Origin: Symsagittifera roscoffensis
Lineage: Eukaryota > Xenacoelomorpha > Acoela > Convolutidae
Reading direction: 5' to 3'
Length of the DNA stretch: 64,000 nt
Assembly: GCF_963678635.1 (NCBI RefSeq)
Contig: NC_087071.1
Location: forward strand, 34,078,548 to 34,142,547
How positions within the stretch are numbered: position 1 is the first letter of the stretch; every line of letters begins with the position of its first letter. Positions 1 through 12,780 of the stretch are shown piece by piece. The notes below the pieces were generated by a model. That model had not been told where the DNA came from and did not search any database. It saw only the letters and a list, made by a program, of their open reading frames with translations. Position numbers and translations under genes: made by a program.

Positions 1-520
1 ACAACGACTGGGTTTTCGCAACAAATTCAAATCTGATTTCAGAATGGTTGGCTATGACAGGTTTTTCTGTTCCATGTAGAGAACTTCTTTTGGGTTGACC
101 TTGTCTGGGAATGGCGTGGAGATTGTGCGTGGAGGGGATGCCTGGTTACTCGGATCTGTACGTATACTTGAACATCGAGGTGGTCATTGTTCTAGTTCAA
201 TGAAGTCCTTTTCTGCGAAGTCAAGTCGTACTCTAAATCCTTTGAGTTGTGATTGTGGGCGGCATATTGATTGTGGTTGGCCATTCTTTTTCGAGTGTAG
301 TGGGGTCATTTTGTCTTTGGATGTTCGTCTTTGGTGTTGTATGATGATCTATATATTGCAAGGTATAATTTACATTTTATAAAATTTTTATTAGTTTGGT
401 GTTTTAATTATGATTTTGGTTAGTTGTTTTCACAAAAACTTTTTGTTTTAGTTCGGTTATTTTGAAGAGTTACTCACCCTTGAGTACCTCTTATTAAAAA
501 TAGAAGTGTGGTCACAAAGC

Positions 521-600
521 GTGGATGTAGCGCGGTGGGTTAGGCCGGCTATAGAGCATGCTCAGGACGTCCTCTCTGGTGGGTTAGGCCAGGAGTGGGA
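521..600 (-). other. Conserved duplicated GGTGGGTTAGGCC motif, 3' region of copy A
   Basis: On the plus strand GGTGGGTTAGGCC occurs at 534-546 and again at 578-590, separated by palindromic GCATGC and GGACGTCC. The block is nearly unchanged in B (46041-46134), although the surrounding 3' region has drifted. That suggests a functional RNA or DNA element. Confidence 0.5.
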
Positions 601-1338
601 GTATGATTTCGTGCGGTTTCTGTGAGAGGTCCTGTTATGTGATAACGTTTTATGTTGGGTTTATGTTGGTCTTTCTTATGTTACTTTGGTTTCGTCCTTT
701 TTTCAAGAATCAAATTGTTTTTGGTATGGGTTTGTCTTGCGACTTTGTTGTGTTTTTTTTTATTTCTTTCTTAGACTTTATAATATTTTAAACTGGGTTA
801 ATCCGGTTTGGGTACCGTTGGTTTCCTTTTCTTAGTCATGCTGTTATTCTATGTGTTGTGGTGTTTAGTAAGCTGCGTTGGTTAGTTTTGTTTAGTATAT
901 AATTCCTTTCCAACCGGGTTAAAGGAAAGTTTGAAACTTGTTATCGTGTGTTAGAGTCGTTGAGTGTTAAAGCTTGAAACTGAAATTCATTATTTAAACA
1001 ATTCTTCGTGGGCGAGCTGTGCGAGTAGGATAGAATTATTGTGCCAGTGAATGGAATATCAAAAGGTTAGTACTGCATTTGCGTTTTATCAATTTACTAC
1101 ATAGAATTTCAATTTTACTTCTAGTTTTGGGGAAAAATTAAGTTACAAATTTTCATCATTATTAGAATTACTGCTTTTAGGGAAATAATTTATAAATTAA
1201 TTTACTACATTGGTATGAATTTTATTGAATTTATCTAGTGTAAAATATTAATAGAGTTTTGAAGAATTTGAAGAAGTGTTCGATTTTTATTTTTCTTTAT
1301 TTTATTTTGCAGATGATCGTGAGATGAAGACTAAAAAT

Positions 1339-1416
1339 CTAAATAAAACATGGATAAAGAATGGTTAGTGTTTTATTTTAAATTTATTAGTTTAGAATAT
1401 GATAATTTATACTTAC
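1339..1416 (-). other. Short intron-like segment in the 3' untranslated region (copy A)
   Basis: Three bases after the ORF5 stop the element strand reads CAG then GTAAGTAT, a strong 5' splice site. It ends 78 nt later at TTTTATTTAG. Copy B has the same arrangement (79 nt). Confidence 0.6.
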
Positions 1417-1419
1417 CTG

Positions 1420-1776
1420 TTAGTCGTCTGGGAAAAAACCGTGGGGGAAGATGTCGTGGATTATGTCGGAATTTGTTAGTAACTTTGCTAGTATGCGAAT
1501 GATGTTTTTAGTTTGAAGCAGTGGCCAAAGCAATTGAAGTGCTTTAATGGTTTTTAGTTCTTCAGTGCCAACTGCAAACTCATAAGGTGTGTTTTGGATG
1601 AGGTTCCATGTGTCTTCGGGGAACCAAACAATTGTTGCTTGTGTTCGTGTTGTAGGGTCACAATAGCCTTGATCGTTTTTACAGGGTAATCTAATTCCTT
1701 GATAGATCATTGTGTTGTCAGATAAATCGCGTGTGAGTTGTATTTTTTCGAGTTGTATTTTCCAATCGAAAAACAT
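1420..1776 (-). pseudogene. Deletion-generated env/ORF5 chimaeric ORF (copy A)
   Basis: An open 118-codon frame whose first half matches env of B (residues near MFFDWKIQLEK) and whose second half matches the last 60 codons of ORF5 (NLIQNTPYEFAVGTEEL through PHGFFPDD). The join near 1606 corresponds to loss of B positions about 41616-45005. The frame is preserved across the join, but I read it as a deletion scar and not as a gene. Confidence 0.8.
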
Positions 1777-2416
1777 TATTTCTTGATATCCTTTATTTTT
1801 CGTGTCTGCTTTGCAGTTTGATGGGTCATTTATACCAATGTGTGGTATCCAGTGTTTATCGTGTATGTCATAAGTTAATCTTCCGTGTGCGCCGTTGTAT
1901 GGGTATTTTTCATCTAATTTTATATGTCCTTGATATCTTTCAAGTTCTGCTTGATGTACAGAATCTGCAAAAACTTGGAAATATACTAATTTTCTATCTG
2001 TGTTTTTATTTCTTGTGATGTTTAGTCTTAGTAACTCGTTTTTACAATCTTCGGGATTGAGATGTAAAAGTCGTTCGATATTACTCTGGTAGAATGATTC
2101 GTGGTCAAGTCGGTTTTTATTTCCATTTGAGACTTGTGAACAATGTACTTTCTTTTCAGGCTGTTACTGTTGTTGCTCGGGCTTTTGAATAAAGTGTCGC
2201 TATTACATTTGTTGTTTCTATAGCTTGTGGTTCTGTTTCGCATTGTGATACTTGATTTATTGCATATTTGTGTAGTGTTTTTTGTTCGTTTTCTTCACAA
2301 TCGTAATGGGTTACTAATAAATCTTGGGGTCCAGTGCGGGGGGAAGGGTTTATGTTTTCATTGGAGGTTACTAGAAAAAGAAGTTGGAGAAAAATTAAAG
2401 TTTTTAGAATATACAT
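1606..2416 (-). pseudogene. Envelope-like gene, N-terminal part only (copy A)
   Basis: Begins with the same signal-peptide-like start as env of copy B (MYILKTLIFLQLL). After about 86 codons a loss of about 24 bases plus one extra base shifts the frame. Homology to B continues in other frames to a WFPEDT motif near 1606, where the sequence jumps into the 3' end of ORF5. The rest of env, including the membrane-anchor region, is missing. It cannot make an envelope protein. Confidence 0.85.
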
Positions 2417-3579
2417 GTGTATGACAATCCTGAGTATGGGTTATAAAATGTGATGTAACCAATTGTCTTTTTGGTATATCTGTCGTATTTGTATATTACT
2501 TCATTTGTTATAAATGGTGGTGGTAGGGATTGAGCTGTTATATTCGGTGGGTTTAATGGATAGGGATGCTGAGTAATGTTGTTTAATTTAACCGTGATTT
2601 CAAATTTTAATTGTAGACTATTTTGCTGGAGTATTTGGATGTTATGATCACGATTGTCTTCGTGAATGTCTTGTCTATATTGTAGTCTATTTAGTGCCCA
2701 GTTGTGGAGTCGGTTACTTTCTGGGTGTTGTCCAAATAATGGTGGAGGTGCTGTGAATGTATTCCAGTCTAGTCTTAAAGGAATATTTGTTGATGATTGT
2801 TCTCGATATCTAGCGTCGAGGTTATTTGGGAAATTTAAGTTAAAAGGTGGTGGTGAAATCTGGCTTATTGATGGTGTTGATGGTAGTGATAATGTTTCTG
2901 GTAGTGATGAGGATGTTGTTGTATCCGTAGAAATATCTATTGGATCATTGATTAAATTTGGTTCACCTTGTGTGAATGAATGTGTTGTCCAATATGGTAG
3001 TCGTGATGTTTGGTTTGTAGGGTTAAAGGGATTTTCACGTATTTGTTCAGATGTTGGTGTTGAACCTAAGTAATCTGAGGGTAGGCTTGAGGTGCTACGT
3101 TGTGAAAGAAGCGTAGGGGTTTCTGGTAATATACCGATGGGGTTTTCTGGAGTACTTTGTGATGGGGATTGAGGTATATCAAAATGAACTCGGGGAGTTT
3201 GAAAATTTCTGTTTCGTCGAGGATGTATAATTTGTCTATTTATTTCGACTGTATTTTGGTTTTGACTAGGATTTCGTATTCTACTTAATTCTTGTGGTAA
3301 TGTTGGGTATAAGTTATATGTTGGTTCGCTTAGAGGTGCTTGTCGTTGAACTGGTTCTAGTGGTTCAGATAAGCGAGCGTGTCGTTCTTCAAAGGTATAT
3401 GGGTTATCTTGAAAGGAAACTCGTGTGGATGTTTGGGGGTTTTGGGTAGTTAAAGATGGTGTTGGGTTATCATGGGATGATGTCGGTGAAGACTGACTGA
3501 GTGATTGTTGGTTAGCAATTTTTGATGGTTTTTTATTTATTCTTTTAGTGGAAAAATTTATGTTTATTATAGTATTCTT
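2404..3579 (-). CDS. ORF3, open frame without a start codon (copy A)
   Basis: An open stretch of about 391 codons, with no in-frame ATG, between a TAG at 3580-3582 and a TAA at 2404-2406. The TAA overlaps the first codons of env (ATG at 2416). It is rich in Ser, Thr, Pro, Gln and Asn. The last 150 residues look more structured (motifs LDARYREQSS, RLDWNTFTAPPPLFGQ) and are strongly conserved with copy B, mostly through third-position changes. A frame this long with no ATG implies expression by splicing or another non-standard route. The TAG preceding the frame sits in TTTTTCTAG, which resembles a nematode splice acceptor. Function unknown. Confidence 0.65.
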   Translation of the reverse strand, partial: KNTIININFSTKRINKKPSKIANQQSLSQSSPTSSHDNPTPSLTTQNPQTSTRVSFQDNPYTFEERHARLSEPLEPVQRQAPLSEPTYNLYPTLPQELSRIRNPSQNQNTVEINRQIIHPRRNRNFQTPRVHFDIPQSPSQSTPENPIGILPETPTLLSQRSTSSLPSDYLGSTPTSEQIRENPFNPTNQTSRLPYWTTHSFTQGEPNLINDPIDISTDTTTSSSLPETLSLPSTPSISQISPPPFNLNFPNNLDARYREQSSTNIPLRLDWNTFTAPPPLFGQHPESNRLHNWALNRLQYRQDIHEDNRDHNIQILQQNSLQLKFEITVKLNNITQHPYPLNPPNITAQSLPPPFITNEVIYKYDRYTKKTIGYITFYNPYSGLSYTCIF

Positions 3580-3733
3580 CTAGAAAAAGAATTAGGAGGG
3601 TTGTTGCTAGGGCGAATGTGATGATTGCTTTCTTTATACATTTGCATATTGTCAAGATGAGGGATGATAGAAATGTTATAAAAATTACAAATAGTAAAAA
3701 AATATCTGGTCTACTAAAAATGGTTCGTATCAT
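3545..3733 (-). CDS. Small membrane protein ORF2b, 62 aa (copy A)
   Basis: 62 codons, same length as in B, with two hydrophobic stretches (residues about 9-28 and 36-51) separated by a short CKCIKK basic turn, and a charged tail EEYYNKHK. Its last codons overlap the open frame of ORF3 by 35 bases in another frame. Conservation of length and topology between copies supports coding. It is a candidate membrane or viroporin-like protein by topology only. Confidence 0.55.
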   Translation of the reverse strand: MIRTIFSRPDIFLLFVIFITFLSSLILTICKCIKKAIITFALATTLLILFLEEYYNKHKFFH

Positions 3734-3819
3734 TTAGATAAGTTTTGTGAATCGTACCTGTGGATATAGTCAATAGCTTTTGAAAGCTGGAGGTATAGTT
3801 CAAATATGTAATAGAAAAT

Positions 3820-3960
3820 TTAAAAAATATTGCAAAAAATGATTAAGATTATTACAAAAGCTTCAAAGGTATCAAAGAGAAATATGAATAAAAGTTTAAA
3901 TATTGTTAAAAAGTTTATGAAAATGTTGAGTATTAAGTTGACTGGTCGAGAGAAGAACAT
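3820..3960 (-). pseudogene. Small hydrophobic ORF2a, truncated (copy A)
   Basis: It aligns with the 76-aa hydrophobic ORF of B at 39239-39469 (shared block FVIILIIFCNIF). A T-to-A change makes a TAA after 46 codons, inside the long hydrophobic region. The sequence downstream still resembles the rest of B's ORF. Confidence 0.6.
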
Positions 3961-4529
3961 TTAAGAAATGGCTTCTTGATCGAATATTTTTTGTTGTTTG
4001 AGGCAATTTTCAAGTGTGGTCGGAATATTTATTGGTTTTTTGACAAGTGGGTTGAGTTTTGTGAAAAATTGTTGGGGGCGAATTTTATGGTGATCGGGAG
4101 GTCTTCTTTGTCTTTATTTTTATTTGTCAAGTGATCTGGGATATTTTTGAGATTTTTATACTTTAGGCTAATGGTCGTTCTTTTACTTTAGGCTAATTTA
4201 ACATATTTGTTTGGGGGGTATTTGAGATCGGATTTGGGGAAATATTGTTGATCTTTGGGTTATTAGATAAGGGAGGGTTATGATATTATGGTGATATTTA
4301 TTTTAGTTGTCAAGTTGGAGTGGTTTGCTTATTTTTGACCTGGAGGTCGCAAAGTTATAGTTATAGATATGCCTGGAGTTTAATATCGTTCGCCTAGTTG
4401 GAAGGTGACGGATTGGTTGAATCCTATTGGCTAATTTTGAACTAGAATCGTTGCTTGTTTGTCAGCATGATATTTTGAAAAATGAAAGTTCAAAATATTT
4501 CAGAGGTGCAAAGATTATGAAATATAAAA

Positions 4530-7500
4530 TTAAAGCTGTTTTTGAAATTCGACTTTCTTTAGTATTTTAGATTGTGGAATGAATGTTTTATAGTTTTTAC
4601 GTGGTTGATTTCTAAGTCGTGATGACTCTCTATGTTCTGATTTGTCGATTTGTTCTTGGGGTGTTATTTTTTCTGTCAATTTTCTATTTTTTCTTTCTTT
4701 TTGAGGTATGTTTTGATCTAGCTTTTTTGTATTGTTTTTTGTTGTGGTTGATTTTTTATTTTGGTTCTCGAGATGAATGTCATGTTGTTCCTTTGTTTCA
4801 TTCTCCGTATGTGGATTATTTTGAATAACTTTTAAACCTGTGAAAGAAAATAATTGAGTTAGTTCGCGTAGTGCGTATTCTTTTGGGTAATAAGGTAATA
4901 GATTGTTTCGATGTTGAACAAATTCTTTTTTGTCTGAGTCGGTGATTTTATATGTGACATCAGTGGGTTTGGCAATTATTTGGTATGGTCCTTTACGAAG
5001 GGGTTGTAATTTTTTAGAGATTCCTTTGTGAGTGTTAAAATTGGGTATTAAAACAAATGTTCCAATTTTTAAATCGGAGGCTGGTGTAAAGCGTGAATTT
5101 ATTTGTTCATTAATGTTTTGCCTTTGTAACAACTTTTTTGTTACTTTTTGGTAAATTTCATTGTGTTTTTTATCTCTGTTTAAAATCCATTCGGTGTGTG
5201 TACCGGAGGCTAATTTAAGAAATTGTGGGTGATGAAAATGATCTTCATCGTGTGTATGTAAAGGTAAGTTATAACAAATTGAGTCTTTATTCGGTTGACA
5301 ATAACTTTGTGCATTTTTATGAGAGTTTGCTGAAAACATAATTGGTTTGCGTGGCTTTTGATTAAAAACCATTTCATATGGTGACATTCCTAGAGTTGTC
5401 GTGATTTGTGAATTATATGCTAAGGGAAATAGTTTTACATCTGCTGACCATTCAGTGTATCTTGTATCATTTCCATTGATGATACATCGAAGATATTCTT
5501 GTAGTGAACGGTTCATACCTTCGACTAAGCCGTTTGTCCAAGGTGCATGAGATGTACGTGGTTTGTGTTTGATGTTATATAAATGACATAATGTGATGAT
5601 TTCGTTATTTATGAATTCTGTACCGTTGTCTGTAACTAAAATTTCTGGTAGTCCGAATTTGGCTATCCAGTGTTCATAGAGTGTTGTGTAAGCGTAATAA
5701 GCGTTACAATGTGGTACTGGGTTAAGTGCTACATAATGGGTAAACGCGTCAACAATTACCATAATGTAGGAGTTTCCTTCGGATGAGGGTGAAATTGGTC
5801 CTTTTGAATCAAATGAAATACGGTGGTTAAAGTATAAACTTTGTCCTTTAAAATCTTGTTTTTGTGCTATTTGTTTTTGATTTGGGTAAGGTTTATTTAG
5901 CTGACATACTATACAATCATTGCATAGTACTTTTATCCAAATTGGTGCAATTGGAAAATAAAAGTTTTGTATGAAATTTGAATATGTTTTCTCTGATCCA
6001 GAGTGTCCTTTAATGTTTTGTGTTTGTGAAATATTAAAAGCTATAAGAATCATACTTAGGGGGAGACAGGGAACTGTAGATTCATTTAATTGGTATTCTA
6101 GAAGGTCTGTGTTTTCGTTAATTGTTGTATTATTAAATTTTCGAAAATATCGGAGGAGTGTTTTATTTCCTAAAATAGTTGTATCTGCCATGACGGGTTT
6201 AGTTTTATATTTGTGCCATGATTTTAGTTGTCTAATTACTGGGTCAAGATTTTGATATTGTTTCAAAGTATTAATTGTAATTTTATCTGTTGGGGGGAGA
6301 AAAATTTTTTCAATTTCTAATTTAGATAAAGGAATTGTATCAAGTGGGTCATGGAGGTCAAAAACTTGATTTATTGTGTATTTTGAATCGTTTGTTTGTG
6401 GTCCTGATAAATTTATTTTATCAGTTAGATTTTTTTTTCACTTAATGGAAAAAGGTCTTTTTTATGTTGGTGTTGTTTTACTCTTTTTTGTTGGGTGTTA
6501 TTTTTTATCCATTGTAAGTATGGAATTGGTTTGAAAGTTGATGTTCCAAGTAAATCAACTTCGTAGTGGTTTTTTTGGCAATCTAAATAGAGTGGGAAGT
6601 GTTGTAGATTGTTTATCTGTGATTGTTCAACGTCAGTTTTTACTGCATATTTGCATTCTAGTCGGGGTGATGTTTCGTTTTCTGCAAGGTAAAATTTTAT
6701 ATTTTTGGGTATTTCAACTGTAGTTTTACGTGTAAGTAATTCAGGTGGTGTATTTCGACTTAAAGTGTCTGGTAATGCAAGATTCTTCCCTGCTGTCCAA
6801 ACTATATGTAAGTTTGGGAATTTCATTAGAATTAGTTGAAATCTATAAACTCGGTGATTTGGATTAGATTTTTGTGTAAAGAGAAAAATGATTGGTTTGT
6901 GATCTGTGAATAGAACTGTTGGGTGTTTTGATCCAAGTATCAGAAATTCATATTCTGTTAGTGTATATATTATAGCTGTACATTCTCTCATTAGAGTTGA
7001 GAGTCGTAGCTCTGCTTGAGTGAATAGTCGAGAATTGGCTGATATAAGGTTCATTTTGTTTGTACCATTGTGTGATTGTAATAATGCTACGCCGATGCAA
7101 AAATTCGAAGCATCGCACATTGCATAGAATGGTTGATTTGGATCTGGAATTGTATTCAAAATTTGTTCAGTTAAGAGTTTTTTAATTTCTTCAAATCGTG
7201 CTTGATGTTCTGTGTTCCATTCAAAATTATTTTGTTGTCTAAGTATATTATAGAATGGTCTTAGGTATAATTGCATTTTATAGACATATTTGCTTAAAAA
7301 ATTTAACATTCCAAGGAGTTCTTGGATTTTCTTTTTGTTTGTTGGTGGTTGGAGCTTTTGAATAGCATCAATGCGTGATTTTAATGGAGTGATTGTTTTT
7401 CTTTCTATATTGTGTCCTAAGAATTTAACTCGTGTTAAAAAGAAGTGTGATTTATCGGGGGCGGCCTTCAGATTTTCGTTCTGAAGTATTTTGTGATAGT

Positions 7501-10500
7501 GTTCTAAAACATTGAACATTTCTTCTTTTGTCTGTGATTGCATAAAAACATCGTCTAAATAGGTGATTGCGTTTTTCTTGAGTATTAGTGGTCGAAAAAT
7601 TTTGCTCATAAAAGCTGAAAATGCTGCTGGTCCTATGAATATTCCATAGAATAGGCGGTTGAATTCGCATTGCTGATTTCCAATAACAAATTGTGTTAAG
7701 CGTCGTGATTGTTCATCTAGTGGCATTTGATTATATGCACTATTCATATCTGCGGTTGTAAAGTATTTTCCGTTTATTTTTGTTAAAATAACTTGTATTG
7801 GTTCAATAGGCCAATTGCATTTTGATTCGTCTATTAGTGAATTAAGGTATCTAGCGTCTAGAACTATTTTTAATGATTCTCCTTTTGCTAGGATGATAAC
7901 AGGGTTGATAAATGTGTTACCTTTTGGTTGTTCTTCTTTGTTTACCGGTGAGATAATATTGTATTGTTCTAAAATATCGAGTAATCTGTTTACTTTATCA
8001 TGTAAGTGAATTGGTACTTTACTTGCTCTTTGTTTTTTGTAAACTGCGTCAGGTTTTAATGGAAGGTGTAGTGATGAGCTGATTTTGCCAACATCAAATT
8101 TAGATGTTGCATAGACTGATGAATATTTTATTAGCTGTTTGGCTAATTTATCAAATTCGTCTTGTGTTATTTGTGAATGTTGAAAGTTAAACATTGATGA
8201 AAATTTCTGTTGATTCTCTGTATAGTTATTTATGTTGAATGTAGGTTTGAAATATGGGGTTTTTGTGAAATAATCTGTATTTCTTTTTTCATTACTTATT
8301 ATATTATTTATGGATAATTCTTCATTAAGAATTGTGGATTGACAAATATCTAATAATTGGAGTATATTATTTACGCGGTATGCTTTTTCGTGTATTGGTG
8401 ATATCGTAGCGTTGGTTTTGCAATAGCCTAAAAGTCCTAAAGGTAATGTTACTTGATAGGGTGTATTGTTGTATACATGTAGAGAAATAATATCTGAATT
8501 TGAGTTTTTCAAATATTTCATGGATGAAATTGTGATTTTGAAAAACTTATGGATAGGTTTGAATTCAAAATCTGACATATAGAGTTGTTGTTTGTTTTGT
8601 TTTTTATCATATTGGTGAACTTGTTTTATTGAAAAATTATATATGTTTCCTGATAGTGGTTTCAGGTGTTTTCTTTGTTGATTATATATCGGATAAAATT
8701 TTGAAAAGAACGGTGGTTGTTTGTTTAATCTTTGAAAAAATGTTAGGGATGTGTCTTTTGTTTTTGTGTATTTATCTTTGATTAGTATTTTACTATTCAA
8801 AATGTTGATTGTTGGTATATATTTAGAGATAAATGGTATTCCAATAATATTGTGTTTAATATCAGTGATATGGAATATTTGTTTAAATGGTTTATTTAAA
8901 ATTTTATTTTGCTCTATTGTTCTTGTGGGGAGAAGAAATAATTGAATTTTTCCATAGTTTACCAATGTTGATCCTTGTGCTGTTGCTAGTTTACTGGATG
9001 TTTCAAGAGGCGTTAGTTTTGGGTGTAATGATTTTATCTCATTCCATGTGGGAATGTTTATTATGTTTGATTCTGCTCCTGAATCAATTAAAAAATCAAT
9101 TTCAAGATCTGGTGGTTGAAACTCTTTGTTTCTTGGACTTTCTAAAAGAAATGGTATTGTCCAAATTTTTTCTTTGGGTTGTTTTTTTTTTGTATATTTT
9201 GATAGATGTGATTTGTATTCAAGCATTTTGTTTTATTATTTTCATTGGATTGATTTGTAGTGTTGATTTCGTTAGTTTCTTGTGCCGTTTGTGTAGAATG
9301 GATGGGTTCAATATAATAATTGTGAAGGAGTTCTAATTGATTTTCATATAAATGTGATGAAAAAGGTTGTTCATATATAATAGGTTCGTAGTCATTTTCG
9401 ACTGCTATCATATTTATGGAGATAGTGTTTTCTGTATCACTTTCTGAATCTGATGATTCACAGTTTATTTGATTTAGTTGTAGTTCGTTATTTCCTGTGT
9501 CATCAATACCTGGGGGGTCTGATGTTGTTTCTGGATTTGATACTTGATTAATATTTCTTTGATGTTTAGGTGTACTACTTCTGTGGCGATTATTAGAATT
9601 ATTATAATGGTTATTATTCCTGTGTGGTGATTGGGAATAATTTCTATAACGGTTATTATAACTTGAATGTCGATTTTGTGAATTATTTCGTGATCTGTTT
9701 TGATAATTATTGTTTGGTCTGTTATAGTTTGATCTATTATATGAGTTATTCCTTGATCGATTGTTCGGGTAATTCTGGTTTCGGTTGTTTGAATAACTTC
9801 TATTTCGATTATTGGGTAGTTTCTATTTCTATTGTATGGTGAGTTTCGTGATTGATTGTGTGGATAGTAATTATTCCTTGATTGGGAATTAGATCTAGAA
9901 ACAAATTGTGTTGTGTTTGAATTTGATCTAGAGAAGTTAATTTGACTATTTGGTCTATTGTAATGATTTTGTGACGAATTTTGTGTATTTCTTCGTTCTG
10001 GTGATCTTCCTCTATAACTTGAGTTATATGGTGATTGAGTTCTCGTGTAATTGCTATTGTTCGGAAGTGGTTTTCCTGAACTGTTGTTGCTGTATACACT
10101 TTTGTTTGGTAGATTTTGATCTTTTTTCATGTATTGATAGAATGATTTATTCGGTTCTTTATATTTTTGAGGTTTGTTTTGATTGTCCTGTTGTTTTTGT
10201 CTACATTCAGAAATACTATGTCCGTATCGTCGGCAATAATTACACCATTTTTTGAAAGATGGTTTGCCTTTAAAGTTTGGGTGTTTTTCGTAAATATTGA
10301 GTATTTCAGTGATTTTTTCAACGAGGTCTGTATCTGATTCCTGTATATTATTGATATTTGTGGTATTTGTTTCAATTCGATTAACATATTGTAATTTCAG
10401 ATTTTCTGTTTCTTCAAGTTTCATTGTGATTTCCGCTTGCTCTAGTTTGTCTACTAGTTTTCGAAAATCTAAATCGGGCTCTCGAATTGAGAAGGGATGG

Positions 10501-12776
10501 GATGCTCTCTTTTTTATTGCTATTTTCCTTAATTGAGGTGTTAAGGTCATCATTAAGATTTCTGTCATTTTTGTGTTTTTATAGTCGTGTGTATTTAAGG
10601 AATATGCTTTTCGAACTAGTGTTTCGATACGTACTGCTAATTGTTTGATGGTTTCATTTGGTAATCTGCGAATTTCATTACATAAAACTCTTTGTTGTTG
10701 TTTGTTTCTTTCGGAGTCAAACATTTTTGAAAATTCTTGTGTAAATCTTTTCCAATTTGATTTTTTTTCTATAGGCAATACTGAAAACCATTTTTGGGCT
10801 GCGCCGTCTAAGGTTGTCTGTATCAACGCTGTGCGTCGATGTATCCAATTTTGATGTAGTGGCGTATTAATTGGTTCAGGTCCTATATTTAAAATTAAAT
10901 TTGCTGTTACTGCATTTAAATAATCTTCTACAGAATATTCAGGGTCTGTTCCTGTGAATACCATTAATGGTTTGTTTGATGTTATTGATGATCCACCCAT
11001 AAGGTATGGATTCATTGTCATTTGTAATGATTCTGCTGCATTTGGCATTTGTGAAAAATTTGAAAGTTGATTTTTTGTTATTTCGTGTTGTTGAAGGTAA
11101 TATGGAAGTGGTATTTCATTTTGCATTTGTGTTGGTTGATACGAGTGTGTAATCATTTGGTTTTGTGGCTGAATTGGTTGAAAAGATTGTGTATTAATTG
11201 GGTTTTGCATTTGCATTGGTTGTTGATTTTGTGTATCTGTTGGGTTTGGAGAAAAAATTCTATGATATGTATACGGTTTTTGTACTCCTTGTCCACGATA
11301 TTCTTGAGTGTATGGTGCAAATATATCTGGTTGTAAATAATCATCATCAGAGGATAAATAATCCGTTTGATGAGATGCTTGCTTTTTATTTTTATTCTGT
11401 TGAAAGAATGGGTAATTTTCACTACGATCCTGTGGAGGATGTGAATTAGTTTGAAAATTTACTGAGTTGGTTGTTGCCATTGGGTTATCCCAATATCGAG
11501 ATCTTATCTGATTATTATTATTTTTTCGTGGGGGATAGTTTGTTTTTGATGAATGTGCGTAATTATAATTGTGTTCCGCAAAAGTGTTTCTTGTGAACGT
11601 TCTGCGTGTTTTTGACGGTATTGTCATGGGTCTATATGTTTGATAATCCATTTGTGAATATTTTGGAGCAACCGAAGGTTTAACGGTTGATTGTAAGGTT
11701 ACCTGTGCTTGTGAAGTGTTTGTATTTCATAGTGTTGTTAAATTTGGACGTATTGGTGAAATACTTTGTTGTGTAGTTGTTGTTGTTTGGACAATTTCTT
11801 CATTTATGAAGTGTGATGGTGTCTGAATATCTTGTTGAGTGAGGTTCCTAGTTCCATTAAGGTTTTCATTGTGTATGACGGTCGAGTTTAAGCTGTTATT
11901 TCGCGTATCGGGTAAAAATGTATTGTAGTTCAATGGTGTTGCATCAATGGTTAATGGTACTACTCTTACATAATCTCTGGTATAAGATATTGTACTTATT
12001 GCTTGACTTGCAATTGATTGTGGGATATTTATAAATGCATAATGAGACCATTCGGGGTCCCAAACGTAGTCTGACTGTTCTGTGATGGCGGTATCATCGT
12101 TTGAATTTTGAGGTCTGAAATTTTTTCTTGCTTGTGAAATTAAATCTATATTATGTGTGAAATAATCTATTATAAACCATGCCAAAATTTTTTGTAAGTC
12201 ATGTTTTGTATGTTGTGAAACATCGTCTTTAGTGAAATTTTCTTTTATTATATGTAGAAAAGTTGAAAATAGTGTGATTTCATGTCGTACCTTTATATGT
12301 TTAGATGTCTCTGTCGGTGAGACACTTGGGATTTGAATTTCGTTTTCTAATATTGAGACATAACTATATATTATAGCAAAAACATCATTAGTGAATATGG
12401 AGTTTGCTCTTTGTGAGTTATGATATTGTATGCTTTTTATGTATTCTGAGAATACTTTTGAAAATTCTAAATCAAGGTCGTCTGTTTGAATTACATATTT
12501 GCGGTGATTCGGGTTTGGTGAGCTGAATTCTATGGTGTAGATTCCGTATTGTTGTGTCAAATTACATATATCTTTCAGATAGTGATCAATAATTTGTCTT
12601 TTGATCTTTACATCTGGAAACTCTGCTTTACATGGGCTGATTCCGGGTTCAAATAAATTTAGTAGGAAATTCTTGCAAAGTATATGCTGTCCTCTATCAG
12701 TGGGTGCATCTACGAGGAAGGGGAAGATATCGTCATCATCTGGACTATCTTCACTTGGAGTGTGTGTTTGGCTCAT
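4530..12776 (-). pseudogene. Gag-pol polyprotein, broken (copy A)
   Basis: Same layout as the intact gag-pol of copy B, with high identity. The reading is interrupted. A TGA at 11727-11729 replaces the Arg codon seen in B, ending the first piece (349 aa, Gag N-terminus). A frameshift in the Arg/Asn/Tyr-rich tail of Gag near 9820 ends the second (725 aa, containing the capsid region and a CX2CX4HX4C knuckle). Expansion of an A-run near 9180 shifts frame just before protease. Another A-run near 6440 shifts frame between RNase H and integrase. The protease (DSGAES), RT (YLDD), RNase H and integrase (VTDNGTEF, GLVEG) motifs remain readable within the pieces. Confidence 0.92.
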
Positions 12777-12780
12777 TTTT

